DNA from: Lindgomyces ingoldianus
Taxonomy: Eukaryota > Ascomycota > Dothideomycetes > Pleosporales > Lindgomycetaceae
Length of the DNA: 64,000 nucleotides
NCBI RefSeq assembly: GCF_010093535.1
Contig: NW_022985162.1
Location: forward strand, 2,764,637-2,828,636
Direction: 5' to 3'
The position numbers and the translations under genes are program-made. Positions within the stretch are counted from its first letter, which is position 1, and every line of letters begins with the position of its first letter. The notes below the pieces were generated by a model that was not told the DNA's origin, did no database searches, and saw nothing but the letters and a program-made list of their open reading frames with translations. Below, one piece after another: positions 49,942 through 62,303 of the stretch.

Positions 49942-51264
49942 TTTTATAACTACCGTGAATCATGATGTCTTATATTCTTCATCAGACATCCTTTCATTAC
50001 CTCAAATCAAATGGAGACTTCAAAGTACTCTTGAATAAGTCTCTTCTTGATGACTTTCTCAGCATCCCTACGATGACAGATGACTAAACTTCCATGGATG
50101 GCACAGCCTCTTGAAGTAAATGACGGGAAGATATGCCAGCTAGCATTTCGCTTTATGAATTAACCATGAATAGCGTCCCATGACTTCTAACAGCAGTCTA
50201 TAGCAATCTACAGCGGGTTGTCTACTACTTGCAGGCTCTCGATTGCCAGATATATTGAAACTCGGCTTGTTTCTAACTAGAACACAGCCAAATTGAAAGC
50301 ACAGTATTTTGCCCAAACGCTGCTTGCTACATTCTTCCTCTCATTCTCCTAGTATGGCGGAGCTTGACGGACTCTTCTCCAGTGGCATTCGTCTTAAATC
50401 TCTCTTCATCATTGCCACCCAATAGTTCTGGCTTGTTCGCCTTGCTGCAACTTTGGACCTAATATGCACAGTTCAACTAACAATCTAGTAGGTCTATTTC
50501 CTTTGCTGGAGACAAAAGTCCATCAGCAGGAGTTTTCAAGGACGAGATATCTCAGCTCGAGCAGATTGACACTGAGGCCTACTTGGCTCTGCTTTAAGCA
50601 GGCAAAGACTAAGATTAGTTTATGAGTGACGTTGTTGCAAGGATGCAATTGCGGATGACTCATCACAACAGAGAGGGACACCAAGGGTTGCAGGTGGGGC
50701 GGAACTTTAGGAGGGGCATGGGGTTACCTTCTGGGGAATCTGGAAGGAAGCGAAGAAAAGGACTTGAGAGAAGGGATTTAGATTTTGGACCGTAAATGGA
50801 GGTTTATTGGGCCCTAGAATACGTAGTTTTCATCTCGTTATCATTGGTCTCTTACTCGGAATTCGCGAAGTAACATCCTGATCTAGTCTCTTTCCCTTGT
50901 CGTCCTCCGTTTCGTGCTTTCATCACCTCGGCCGAGGCGAACGCACCAGCCAATCAAAAGGTGCATTCTCATGTCCCCTCACTGTTAATTAGACGAGCTT
51001 CCACTCCCGTTGTCAGCATGCTAGCTCCAACCACATACAAGTCGCAGATGATCCAGCGGGCATCGGGTCCGTAGAAAACCATGCAATGATTTGTGACAAC
51101 GCGGAATCCTTCGGCAGTAGATTCCTCTTCAAGCTGGGCGTAACCAATCATGCGGCTGTTTGGAATAGGGCGTGGATGATAGGATGACAAATGGAACGGA
51201 TTACTGGGAGCTGGAGGAGCTTATATTTCAAGCCTTTTGCCGCGAATTAGCAGCCCACTCAAGG
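49942..51264. other. Spacer upstream of the FAD monooxygenase; no firm gene
   Basis: The stretch around 50354-50600 begins MAELDGLFSSGIRLK but is closed by stops. A minus-strand frame at 50969-51190 (SRMIGYAQLEEESTAEGF) reads fairly clean but is unrecognised. Promoter elements of the monooxygenase must be in the last few hundred bases. Confidence 0.3.
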
Positions 51265-52728
51265 ATGTCGCGCCGACCTTTAAAAGTTATCATTGTCGGC
51301 GCTGGGATAGGTGGGCTGGCTTGTGCAGTCGCATGTCGCCATTCCAACATCGATGTTCTTATTCTTGAAAGAGTGACTGAAATCTTAGCTGTAAAGCTAC
51401 CTCCCACGTGTTTTCTTCACTGAAAGATCTAGGTCGGAGCCGGAATCCAAACCCCCTCAAACGCGACGCGAGTATGGCGGCACTATGGAGTATTAGACGA
51501 GCTTCTGAAGCACGCGGTCATCATGGATGGTATACAGCTTCGCCGGTGGGAAAATGGGGACTTGCTATGTGATCGTAGTGTGAGTCGGGACAGTCCGCTG
51601 AATACTGGAAGTCCTTGGATGTGAGAATTCCCGTAGCCACACTTGGAAAATGAGGCTAATTGACTGAGCGCGATCCACCGAGCAGATTATCAGCGTGTTA
51701 TTATTGATGAAGCGAAACGTTTAGGGGTTAGGATCCGCCTCGGGGCCCATGTAGGTAGTGTAGATTTTGAGAAGGCTGCGGTTACATTGGAAGATGGAGA
51801 TGTAGTTTCGGGAGACGTTGTTATCGGTGCAGACGGTAAGTTGAAGGATGGCTGCCGGCTTCCGTCTTCTTCTCCTCGCTGAGCACTTCGAGGCCTTTGG
51901 TCCACAATCCGTGAACAACTCCTCACGCACCCCTCCCCACCCTTAGAGACAGGCGACCTCGCGTACCGTGGCACCTTCTCCCGAGAAGCTCTCACATCCC
52001 TCAACGACCCCTCTATCAATCATCTCATTGAACAGCCGGTCTGCACTCTGTGGCTCGGCGGATCTAGCCATGCAGTGTTTTACCCTCTCCGGAATGGGCA
52101 AGAATTTAACCTCGTTCTCATCACTCCCGACGACCTTCCAGCAAATGTGCGGACCCAGCCAGGTGATGTCCAGCAAATCCGAGAAATCTTCAAAGGATGG
52201 GACAGTACTATCAACAAGATAATCTCAAAGATAGAAACAGTGACCAAGTGGAAATTGTGCCATCATGAAGAGCTAGAGTCGTGGACGAAGGGAAACGTAG
52301 CATTATTGGGCGATGCGTGTCATCCAAGTTTGCCATACCAGGCGCAAGGCGGGGCAATGGCGGTAGAAGATGGGGCGGTGTTGGGGATATTACTAGGATT
52401 ATACCAGGACTCAATAACGGGCTCACCATCCCCGTCACCGAATGTAGGAATTCCTGATGTATTGAAGATGTATGAGGGGTTGCAGAAGAAAAGAACCACG
52501 ACCCAGGTGAAAGGATCAATATCGAACCAGCATATGTATCATATGCCCGATGGCCCTGAACAGAGGGAAAGAGATCGAATTTTAAAGAGCGCCAGCTGGG
52601 TCCGGAAGGAAGCCAACGAGAATTTCGTATTCATTGATGTCAAATACCAAGGAATACTGATGGGGTTTGATGCCATAAAGGAAGCGAGGGAGGTGTGGAG
52701 CAATTTGATTCACGGAACAGAGTCTTAG
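51265..52728 (+). CDS. FAD-dependent monooxygenase (salicylate hydroxylase-like)
   Basis: This is a flavoprotein hydroxylase of the class A aromatic type. Four exons (51265-51390, 51433-51620, 51669-51835, 51893-52728) give 438 residues in frame. The dinucleotide-binding motif VIIVGAGIGGLACAVA opens the protein, IHRADYQRVI follows, the DG motif is VVIGADGLWS, and the FAD ribityl-binding GD motif is LLGDACHPSLPYQAQGG. These are diagnostic for the NAD(P)H-dependent aromatic hydroxylase family that includes salicylate and 3-hydroxybenzoate 6-hydroxylases. The substrate cannot be read from sequence. An in-frame ATG at 51184 would add 27 residues, but the start at 51265 places the Rossmann motif at the usual distance. 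No neighbouring catabolic genes are seen. Confidence 0.92.
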
Positions 52729-55597
52729 CTGTCGCACGTGAAACTGGTTCACGTGACCTAGCGCATGGTGAATGTGGTCCTTCACCTCTCACCCGTTTCC
52801 TGTTTAGGGCTAGCTCTCTTTTAGCTACTATATATTTACCTCTGAGCTCTATCGAGCTCCAGAGACCCTACACCTCACCTTACATCTCACCTCAATCTAC
52901 CTAGGTCGTCTCTCAATACTTAGTTGACTGCTCCATGCCCTCCACCATCAATCAGCTCTAACCCTGCGATATTAGCAAGGGTAGAAGCCAAATAAGCTAT
53001 TTATGTCATCTTAGGATGGACTAGGGGTTCTATTTTTAAAGATGCTATTTTGGAAGATTCTCATAAGTTCCAGTCCACAATATAATATTTGAACGGCCAC
53101 AGATGACCAGTATGTTATTGCTTTGGGTAGGTCTCTCAAATTCCTTTTCGCGCGAACTTTGCCACAATTTGATTCTCGAGTGACTTTCTTGGAGAAGCAG
53201 GCAAGTTGAGCATATCCAGATGACCCTTTGAGAACTAAAGTTGAGGTTATGTAGTCTCGCAATGTGGGGATAAACGAGGCCGAGGAACAACATGGTTTGG
53301 GAGCCCGTTTCTGGGAGGGGCCGAATCGAAATTTGGTCCTGTCAGATTTGAAAATTTATGAAAAGAACGGACGTTCTAAGCATATCCAAGATTCTGACCA
53401 GATAGGTATCGAAGCCCAATGCTGAATGTTCAAAGAAGAATAATTCAACCTTGGAGCACAAGAAGAGAAGTTCAGCTAGTTCGGTGTCTAAGCCTTGCGT
53501 TGCAATTCCCAATTTAGGGTCCTCTAGGTGGACGTAGTCGCCTCTAGAAAAATGTCTCTGGGACTCTTCAATGAGGGTTCCATCGAGTCGTGCAACAGAG
53601 GAGACGAAGCGTAGTTCGAGGTTATTAGCCCGTTTAGCGGATTTTGATTCGACAAAAGGGTTTGGAGTAGGATATAAGGCTCTCTTCAAGTTCTCTTGAG
53701 GTAAATCGGATATTAGTCCATTAGCGGTTAGTATTCGTAGTACAAGAGCTTTTTCGTAATACAATAAGTCATTTCGATACCAGCGATATACCCCAAAATC
53801 TTTTCTGTGTGCTGGGATTTCCGAGTATAATCATTAGCGACTTCGTGGTTGGGTCATGAATTATCGCTCTCTTCTCAACGTCATTATCATGAGAGTCTTA
53901 TTGGTTTGTCGGCAAGGCGTGCATTATCCTCACTAGCCATTTTTGCAGTGTCAGATTGTATAAATAAGCGTAAAATTCCCTTATATTGATAATTGTGATC
54001 TTAGAAACAAATAAGGGAAAATAGCGAGTAATATTTGGGGGATTTTTGGTAGGAATGGCGGCGTCCGAGTATGTCCAATATGTCCGAGCATGCGTTTCAC
54101 ATAATCACAATCATTGCTGGTATGATGCAGGCGTGAGTCTCGAGCGCACACGCACGCTCAGAACATAAAACTGGTTTCCTAAAGAGACACTTGGCAATCT
54201 AAGCACCATAGCCATGATTGGTGATGCACAAAGCGAACATTCACCAGGCACTAGAATGCTAGCGAGGGCTGCTATACTTACATACTCCTAGTTTCGACGC
54301 CAATTTTCCGGTGCCTGCTACCTAGTTCGAACATGATGCACATTTCTGTGTTGAAATAATACTGTTATGTTCCATATTAGGTGTCAAAAAGAACAATCCA
54401 CCCAAGGAGTGCACTCATGGTGTCTTTCACATGAAGTCATCAATAGTGCGAATCCTTTCCTGTGGTGCGCATTTGTGACAAGGTACGATATTTGGGGCTT
54501 CCGTTTGGCGTATGCATACCTCCGTTGGTAATATGGGGATCTCATCGCATCAATATAAGCGTTCTATCGGCGAAGGTTGTAGCGACTTTTATGGCATAGA
54601 ATGAATATGACAGCGCCTTCAATGGCCAAGAAGAGAGGATGCGACGTGGTGTCTGTATTTTACCCATGCAGCACCAAATTCTCGCTTGGTCCTCGTTGAG
54701 ACTGCAAGAACCGCCGTCCCTTCCGACTCTACCGCTACTAAGTAAGGGGAAACTCTGAGGACATTCCAGCCCCACCACCCTAGTGGAGACTAATGCTCTA
54801 TTACAGTGACTTTCTAACTGAACCCCCCCATTTAGTTTTTGCTGTAATGAGCCGAATTGAAGCGCTAAAGAAATGTTACTAACTATCCTTCAAAATGGAA
54901 TCCGTCATTCTCTCAGCCACTTGCCTTCAGCTTTCCATTTTATTAACTAGGGTCGACCTTTTGCCACCAAGGTGGTGGATCCAATCATTACAATCACCTC
55001 CTGTCCGCTTCCTTTCTCTTTTCTTGCACCTCAACCCTCGCTGATGCACCCTCAGAAGAAGCAAAGTGAGATGCAAAAGTGAAGTTCCTTTCCATTAATT
55101 GATTATCTCAATACAAGATAATTTGCTAATATAAGACAGGCTACTACTACAATCAGCCCGACTAGGCCGGCGTAGGCTGTGAGATGCCTTGCCAGTATAG
55201 ACGCCAACGAATCCAACCCGCCAAAAAAAAAAATTTTTCCCCCCGACCGGCAATATCATCATCTACCTGAAGTTCTGGGATATAAAGCGCTTCCGCCACT
55301 TGAACGACCTCACGATAGGCAGGCGATCGAAGCTATCGACGACTTGCATTCCTATCTTCATGCTCTTATCCACGAGTGATTTCGCAGTACAAAAACCGAC
55401 AGTGCCCAGCACCGTGGTGAGTTAGAGACAGGCAGATGTCGTTTTTCGATACAGAGGCCTGACGCTTGTTTAGTCTTGGATATCACTGGTTACTAGACGG
55501 ATATGAAAATAAAGTGTATTGATCATATGACTCCTAGGCCTACGATTGGGCAAAAACCTTAGTAAGGGGACCTAATAGGGATCTATATTACAGGACA
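52729..55597. other. Gene-poor spacer with one unrecognised open frame
   Basis: The minus-strand frame 53342-53764 (about 140 codons, ALVLRILTANGLISDLPQEN) is clean, Leu-rich and ends in a natural stop. It may be a fragment of an F-box or LRR-like accessory protein, but I cannot name it. The rest, including a poly-A/T/C run near 55205-55243, shows no coding signal. Confidence 0.25.
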
Positions 55598-57470
55598 GTG
55601 CTGAACGGTAGGTTTTGCTGTCACTTGTGTCTCCGAGCGTTTATCTCAAGCGGCGAGACCATCCTACCATACCCAATTTCGCTTTCCGCCTTCCCCTCCA
55701 CTTCTAATGTAGTATCACTATTCAGACTAATATTCGTTGGTAAGTCACCCAAGAGCTGCCATTTGTGCTTGGATGGCTTCCTACAACTGTTTCCAAGAAC
55801 GCATTTGGCTGGAACGACGAAGGTGTATTCCACAGAATCAACCTGCTCTTCCTCAGAAAACAGGACCAGAGGGGCGGAGCTGTCGAAGAGCAAATTGGTG
55901 ACCCCATTGACGAAAACACGGCGGATGTCGAACCTAACACAAGCTTGCCTGAAGGGACGAAGTTCGACTGCGACCCGTGTGAGAAATACGTGATGTCCGG
56001 GGGAGGGTGCAAGCTTCCAGCTACCACTCGCTTTCCTACCTATTATGGTACTCGTAACACCGAATGCACGCAGTGCACTTGCGACGTGTCTAAGAGGGAC
56101 AATAATCCTTCCACGACGGATCTGCCGTTATTGGGTCCTGGGTGCATGGCTGGGCTGTATGGATCCTAGTAGTTCCGGAGTGAGGCAATTCACAGCGAGT
56201 TCTGAGGGCGTTCTGGTTGCTGCGATGTGCAGAGTCATATCTGCTCGAATCCTAAAAAGGCACATATAAGAGCCCGGAGAACTTACCGCAGGTGGAATCA
56301 GCGGGCCCGCCGCCTTCGGCAACCACATCAAACCCTCTAAGTGGCGAGAAGATATTTGAGAAGATCTCATATTGTAGCAGTGGGTGTTGTGATGTGAGTA
56401 GTAAGATTTCCTCAACTTCTGATAATTGTCCCTGCATGTGAGCAGTGAGCTTTCGGGTGGCGTGAAGTCTGTACAGCGCATTATCACCTGACGTGGGACA
56501 TGAGCATAATAGAATCTATTAGTTAAACCCCTTTTAAAGGTTAGAGAGAATGTCAATATGATATATGTGACTGTTCTACTATTTAAAGCCTGCCAGCAGC
56601 CTTCCTGAGTCCATGAGTAATCAGGCCATCTTTCACATAATACGGCGGCTATCACCATCGGGAGTAAATGTATGAAATACTCGGGCTTGTTTCAGACTTC
56701 TAAATGAAAGTGTAAACGCTAAAGGATCCCAATCTTCCGTCTTGACCATTTGGTTAGCTGTTCGTATGAATGTGCCGCCATCCCACATATATGTAAACCA
56801 TATTTCCAATACGCAGTCCGGGACCAATTGTGACAGCAAGGCCGATATCGAAGAAATAGGCGACTCACCATTAAAATCCTATGGGCTGTTGCAGTCGTGC
56901 AATTGTTGGTTGATAAGCCTTCGAGGAGATGGAAGTTTCCGGGAGAGAACTGAGGGATATTCCAGCGAGATCCACTGAGATCCAATGGGTGATGGCCTGA
57001 GTAGGCCATATATGGAGAGAAACTTAAGAGTATCTTTGGACTTTCCAGCATACGGTTGAGATGTGGTTGCTGGTAAGCCTCACCAGTCATCTGGCTGTGC
57101 ATCTTTGTCTAGTGATTGAGTAAACTACTGGCGTCAGCGACGCCCTAAGAGCTGCCAGGAAAGCTTCCCGTCCTTATTCAGTGTTGGTTTGCTATTCAAA
57201 TTCAATGGCCTTTATTCCAGAACTGTGTGGTGGACATTTCTAGCTTGCTCTTGGAGCCCCTAAATTCCCCAGTGACGTGTTGAAGTTGTCTAGAAGGCAT
57301 AACAGGATCGGGAATTCTCTCTGTGAGCCGAATGCTCGAAGGGTGGACCAGTAGCAAGATCTTGCAAGGAGACCAAGACAGAGAACCGTAACACAGTTTA
57401 ATCCCAGTGCTGTAAATTTTGAACATGAGTCGTATGGCTCCTATCTTGGTATTTTCGTCCATCTCTTGAT
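55598..57470 (-). pseudogene. Possible decayed F-box/LRR-like gene copy
   Basis: Minus-strand fragments near 57202-57260 (with MSTTQF and a Cys-Pro-Pro segment in another frame) resemble the intact F-box gene at 58321-59436 around its CPPRSSPVTNFTL segment. At DNA level a GAACTG(T/C)GTGGTGGACA block occurs in both, at about 57220 and 58644. Frames are interrupted throughout. Other frames here, such as 55765-56169 with Cys-rich CTQCTCD, are unrecognised. This is weak evidence for tandem duplication and decay. Confidence 0.22.
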
Positions 57471-58320
57471 CCTAGATCTAGTGAACCAAGGATGTCACCG
57501 TAGCCTTGAGTGTAGTTGGGAAGCACAGTGGGAGGCCATTGGCGGACGATTGGTAGAAGTTTGCTGGATCAAAAGGGGAACGAAAGAGATCCCAGTGGAT
57601 AGAGACCTGAGTTCGTGCGGGTCCTCAGGCTGTGGAGCACTGTGTTGTGTGATCAGAGCATGAGTCACGAGGGCAAATACCTACTTGCATAATGAGAGCA
57701 TGAGTCGCAGAGGCAGACACACCTGCTAGAATATGACCTGTTCCTAATTTCATTACAACAATCAGCTCAGCCGATGCCAACACCAATACGAATTCCAAGG
57801 GCCGCTAATATGCAACCTAGAGGTAAAGTTGAGGAAGATTTTTTTCCACGAAACTTGGAAGAGACGATGACCCTGATCCATGACGAATTCGCCCGAAAAT
57901 GGCGCACATAAGAAATGAGTAGGAGGGAAAGATGACGGTGCTTGAAGGAAAAGGATTATGAGCAGATATACGCACTTGGATGGGATTTGATGAGAAGCCA
58001 CCCTAGCACCGTGAAAACACCATCGTGTCGCTTCATTTATCTATTGACTCAGGAGGCCGATGTCACCAAAGTAAATATTTTTGAACTAGTAGCTGCGCCT
58101 ATCGATTGAAATCTCACGTAATGAGATGCTCTAGAATAGTGGTTGTCAGTCTAGTCTATCTTGACACTCGAAGTTGCTTGAATGTTGATAGATGTACATT
58201 CTCGTCGGGAGGTCGGGGTCGCCATATTCCATGAATGTTCCAAAATTTGCAAATGATTGAAAGAAATTTCGAAATCCATGCTCCACAACATGTACCAGTC
58301 GCGCTAGGCGTACCGGCTTT
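57471..58320. other. Spacer; no gene seen
   Basis: No recognisable frame. It holds the 3' flank of the F-box gene. Confidence 0.4.
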
Positions 58321-59436
58321 TCAGGTCTTGGGCAGCACGACTTTCCCGTTGAGTGTAAGGGACTTTAGATGATCGAAAATCTGAGTCCAGTCCGAAATAA
58401 ATGGCCACGGCTCCACTATCTTTCGGTCCCCCAACTGCCGGGCATTAAGATCAAGGACTCGAAGGGTCTCATTGTGGATCTCCAAGGCATATACGCAAGA
58501 TATTTGATCTTTGATACCGCGACAATTGTTCCATGCGACCTCGACCCGCTCGAGACCTGCAAAGCTGCCCAGAAGTTTTCCCCAAAATCCATCTATGTAG
58601 TACGGGTTTGACAGGGTGAAATTGGTCACAGGCGAACTGCGTGGTGGACAATTCCAAAGGCGAAGTGGATCCCAATGAGGGTTGAAAAGGCTCCCGATAT
58701 CTGCATTAACCAGGGTTAGGTCCCGCAAAGCTGGAATAAGGAGACATTCAGAATACGACGGAACGGGTGGTGAATGTGCCCAATCCATCTGCCTGCCAAT
58801 TGACGAGTGATTGAACCGGATAGTAAGGCTACGGAGGTAGGAAAATCCGTGGAATGTTTGTGCGATAGAAGGCCGGGCTGCATCTTCGAGCAATTTGAAA
58901 ACCCAAGGTCTAAGCCCGTCCCCTCTGTCGTGCAGGGTGAGTGATCTGACTTTTGGGGTGAAGAGAAGAAGATACGCCGATTGTGAGTCCAAGTCCAGCT
59001 GGTAAAGACTCTTCTTGAGTCTCGAAAACTGTGCATATTGATCTCCAATGGTTGATCGGTGCAATAGGGTTTTCATCGTTTCATTAGAGCCACCGGAATA
59101 AGCCGAGTTGCTGTACGCAATATTGATTGACTCGAAATTTTCGCCCAAATGAGGTCGAAGCATGAGAGTTCGAAGAAGGTAGGCAGGCGAATGACAAGAA
59201 GTCTCCCCATTTCCACGAGTTGTGTGGTATTCGTAGCTCCGATATAAGAACTCATTGGCCACAACAAAAACCCTCCAACATGTTTGTGACAAGCTGCGTA
59301 GATCTGATTTAGCAGGTACGCGAGCGATGATGTTCTGAAGAAGCTCAGCTGGAAGGCTAGAAAATCGCGACTGCCGTTGATCCGACCGATGGCGACTTCC
59401 AGATTCCGGAAGCTCGCATTCTTCATTTGGCGTCAT
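58321..59436 (-). CDS. F-box protein with LRR-like C-terminal region
   Basis: F-box proteins recruit substrates to SCF ubiquitin ligases through Skp1. A single exon of 371 residues starts at the ATG at 59436 (MTPNEECELPES). The frame stays open for another 59 codons upstream but has no ATG there. The F-box is at about residues 25-65 (FSSLPAELLQNIIARVPAKS, then LRSLSQTCWRVFVVANEFLY). The rest has irregular Leu-rich segments (FSYLRSLTIRF, ALRDLTLVNADIG, LRVLDLNARQLGD, LKSLTLNGKVVLP) typical of the many lineage-specific fungal F-box/LRR-like proteins. The target is unknown. No frame damage is seen. Confidence 0.8.
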   Translation of the reverse strand: MTPNEECELPESGSRHRSDQRQSRFSSLPAELLQNIIARVPAKSDLRSLSQTCWRVFVVANEFLYRSYEYHTTRGNGETSCHSPAYLLRTLMLRPHLGENFESINIAYSNSAYSGGSNETMKTLLHRSTIGDQYAQFSRLKKSLYQLDLDSQSAYLLLFTPKVRSLTLHDRGDGLRPWVFKLLEDAARPSIAQTFHGFSYLRSLTIRFNHSSIGRQMDWAHSPPVPSYSECLLIPALRDLTLVNADIGSLFNPHWDPLRLWNCPPRSSPVTNFTLSNPYYIDGFWGKLLGSFAGLERVEVAWNNCRGIKDQISCVYALEIHNETLRVLDLNARQLGDRKIVEPWPFISDWTQIFDHLKSLTLNGKVVLPKT

Positions 59437-60496
59437 ATTCGAGGCTGCGAGACGTGTTGTCTGTTTTCTTGTAACTGTATCATCAATTTGAGCGCTGTTC
59501 CCAGAAGCGTTAACACCGGACGACTGAGCCCCCACAGTTTCGTGATGGAAGAATTCAGTGTAAGAACGAAGTAGAAAGGGTGGGGCAAGATTCGAAATGT
59601 AGGGGGAAGTCACGTTGCCAAGACGCGCACGGACCTATTGAGATATAGAAACACGAATTCACGTGCGGGCAGTAATTCACACACTTCCAAGGTTTAAGGT
59701 GTACCGGGATACACTGATTTTATTCCTGTCCCTAGTAGAATTGTTTCATGTTAGGGATATTCTCTCGGGAGATCTCTGACTGGAGTTGTTGAAAAGAGAA
59801 CCTACCAAGGTAGAACGCAATCCCGGTCCCCCAAACCTGGCTCAAGGATAGACTAGTCTGTTCAACAAGCACATAACCCTCCGGGTTTGCCGCAGTAGAA
59901 ACTAGGGCTAAGGATAAAAAGGACGCAATTGAGCTTGCTACCATGACCATTTGTTTGCACACAATGGATATGCCGTGATGCACGACACCCCGTGCCAACC
60001 AATCTGCGCTTAGTTCCATCCCGTCAGTAGTCCCTTTCCATGAATTCACCTGACCCTTCATCCCCCATGCTTAGACCTCCTACCTAACCGGCGAGTCCTC
60101 CTAGAGTCACCATCCATGTTTGATCATCCACCAATGCCAGACGAGGGAAAAGGCCGAAATATAGTACACAAAAATCTGGAGGATTGGATATAAAGTTTGA
60201 ATAGAACGCAGGAGTAACTTCATACAGGAAAAAGAAAAGCCAAAATAAGGACAACCGGTTATCCCGACGGAGCTCAGATCTGCATTCGTACACCTGAGTG
60301 TGCGCGTTGCAATATAACGTGAGTTTGATGGCTACTGATTGTTGGATTCGGATGAGAGGGAGGTCTCAATATCTAGTTCGTTTTAAGAGTTAGCAAGGGC
60401 CCACAAGAATGGACAGTCGAGCTCGTCCCGATCAATCATATCATAACGCAGCTTTAACAAGGTACAACTGACCTCCACCTTAACTAGAGCAGGCTC
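59437..60496 (-). other. Spacer with a weak open frame 59732-60061
   Basis: A minus-strand frame from the ATG at 60061 (MKGQVNSWKGTTDGMELSAD) includes one hydrophobic stretch (MVMVASSIASFLSLALVST). A good donor GTAGGT follows FYLG, so it might be the first exon of a small membrane protein, but no partner exon is evident. Nothing else is seen. Confidence 0.2.
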
Positions 60497-61108
60497 TCAC
60501 CTATAGTTTCCGCTCCTGCGACTGCCCCTCCGTGTTCGGTAATCATCGTGTTCCTCGATTACCTCAACCACATCATCGTTCGGCACCCTGATTCTCTCCT
60601 CGACGATAATACTGCGTGCCCGTGGCGGCGGCGGCCCCGCTCTTCTCTCATCGACAATGATGTGCTCTCTCCTCCTTGGGCTCCTGCTGAATTCCCGCAC
60701 CTCGGTGCGGGTGCTCCGGCGCGAGCGACGCGAATGTGGTGAATGCGATCCGCGCCTTCTGCGAACCACAATCTCTTCCTCTCCTGCAATTGCCGAGCGG
60801 CCCGACAGATTTGTAAGCGACCAGAGGAGCCACACTATCAAGAGGAATCCTGCGACGCTGCCGAGGACGATGCCGACAACGGTGCCTGGGGTTGGGCCAC
60901 TGGTGCTGTAGTATGTGGGGATGATTCCGGGGACAACGTCGCGTTTGTTGAATGATCTTCCTTCGAGCGCATTGAGAGCGATTACTGTGTCCTCCTTCAC
61001 TTCTAGTGCGGGTTCCCGGCTTAGCAGGGAAGAGACGCCAGGATCGCGAGGCGCAAGGCTGTCGGGCTGCGGCGCGGGGAGGTCGCGGGTGTTGGGTATG
61101 GTTGGCAT
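60497..61108 (-). CDS. Conserved single-pass membrane protein with basic, Arg-rich cytoplasmic tail
   Basis: A single exon of 203 residues with a clear ATG (MPTIPNTRDLPAPQPDSLAP). The N-terminal 75 residues have no signal peptide. One hydrophobic helix follows at about 78-100 (TVVGIVLGSVAGFLLIVWLL). The tail has an Arg/Ser-rich segment (VRRRRGSHSPHSRRSRRS), then REHIIVDERRAGPPPPRARS, SIIVEERIRV and an acidic DDVVEVIEEHDDY before RRSGNYR. This arrangement occurs in uncharacterised ascomycete proteins. The likely orientation puts the basic tail in the cytoplasm. Function is unknown. Long frames on the opposite strand are GC-rich shadows. Confidence 0.75.
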   Translation of the reverse strand: MPTIPNTRDLPAPQPDSLAPRDPGVSSLLSREPALEVKEDTVIALNALEGRSFNKRDVVPGIIPTYYSTSGPTPGTVVGIVLGSVAGFLLIVWLLWSLTNLSGRSAIAGEEEIVVRRRRGSHSPHSRRSRRSTRTEVREFSRSPRRREHIIVDERRAGPPPPRARSIIVEERIRVPNDDVVEVIEEHDDYRTRRGSRRSGNYR

Positions 61109-62303
61109 CGTGGAGGCCCTCTAGAGGCGAAGAAGTCGTAGGAGTGCGGGTATGTAGGAGTGACGATGCGGTGGTGAAGGCGATTGTTCTGAGGGATGAG
61201 AGGCCGATGACATGCGCGTCGCTGATTGCGTGCGGTGCCTGGTTGGCTTGGCCGGATCTTCCGGCGCTAGAGGGGAGGGGTTTCAATGCGCAAAACAACA
61301 ATAAACAGGCGACGAAATGAGCGAGAGAAAGAAGGGCGTAAGTGCAGCTAGAAACGGCGAAGAAGTGTGAAGAGTGAAGGACAGGCAGAAGAAACAAAAG
61401 GTGGTGGTAAGATGGCGGCACAGCGTGCGACGGCATGGTGATGCAATTCGCCTCCCCAAGGTTGCGGGTGGCTGGGGTAGTTTCCGCAAATAATCGGGAG
61501 GCTTGAGCTCGCACCTCAACACCACCCACCTATCACCATCTATCACCACCTATTACTATGGCCCGCCCAAAGCTCGCCTGCATTGGCTGAATGAATACGC
61601 CTAGCTTGCAGACGGTTAGTCTACGCAGCATCGCCGGGTCGACATGAAACGAGCCAAAACAACACATTACCCTTCAGCACGGGGCCACACCCGGGGCGGG
61701 TTCTCTCGAGCAATGGCCAGCGGGACCGGTCGACAGGTGTCCGTTCAATCTTACGCCAAGGCCATAGTTTGTTCCAAAGCACTGTGGGCCGGACGATGAT
61801 GTTCGCTCTTCGCTTGGCATACCGTGTGGTTGCCCTCAACCCCAAAGTTTCCTTCCCGTGCCTATTTTGTTTCTCAACCTCCTCAATCCCTTTTTTCCTG
61901 AACTCTTTTCCGCATTTGACTTCACCCCGCGATAGCAATGTCTTCTTTAACAGTCAGGAGCATCAGTTATTTGGTTTCCGCGCAGCAAAACACCAGACGG
62001 CTCGAGCTCAACTCTAACACGCTTTCCTTACCGTCGGAGTTGAAGCTCAAGAGGTGTACATTTTCATCGTCGCCCAGTGATGCAGTTCGCTTGGTCTTTT
62101 AAAAACTCGAATCGAGACTCTTCTCATCTTTCAAGTTTCTATTCACCTCCTCTACCCCAAGAACTCCTCACTAGGATACACCCTTCCCTCAATCCCAGCT
62201 CCACATGTCGTCCTCACATTCTGCACACAACATTCCCCATCCTGTTTCCCCTTCGTCTTCAAAAATCTCCTCGCACAATTCTCTTCCCTCGATGAATCCG
62301 TCA
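61109..62303. promoter_or_regulatory. Upstream region of the membrane-protein gene; no gene seen
   Basis: A spacer of about 1.2 kb. A CACCACC/TATCACC-type short repeat is near 61515-61560. No frame is recognisable. Confidence 0.35.

Noticed and set aside
52729..58320. Protein-coding genes in the many 60-130 codon frames
   Set aside because: Apart from the frame at 53342-53764 and the F-box-like debris, they lack similarity, good starts or consistent splice partners.
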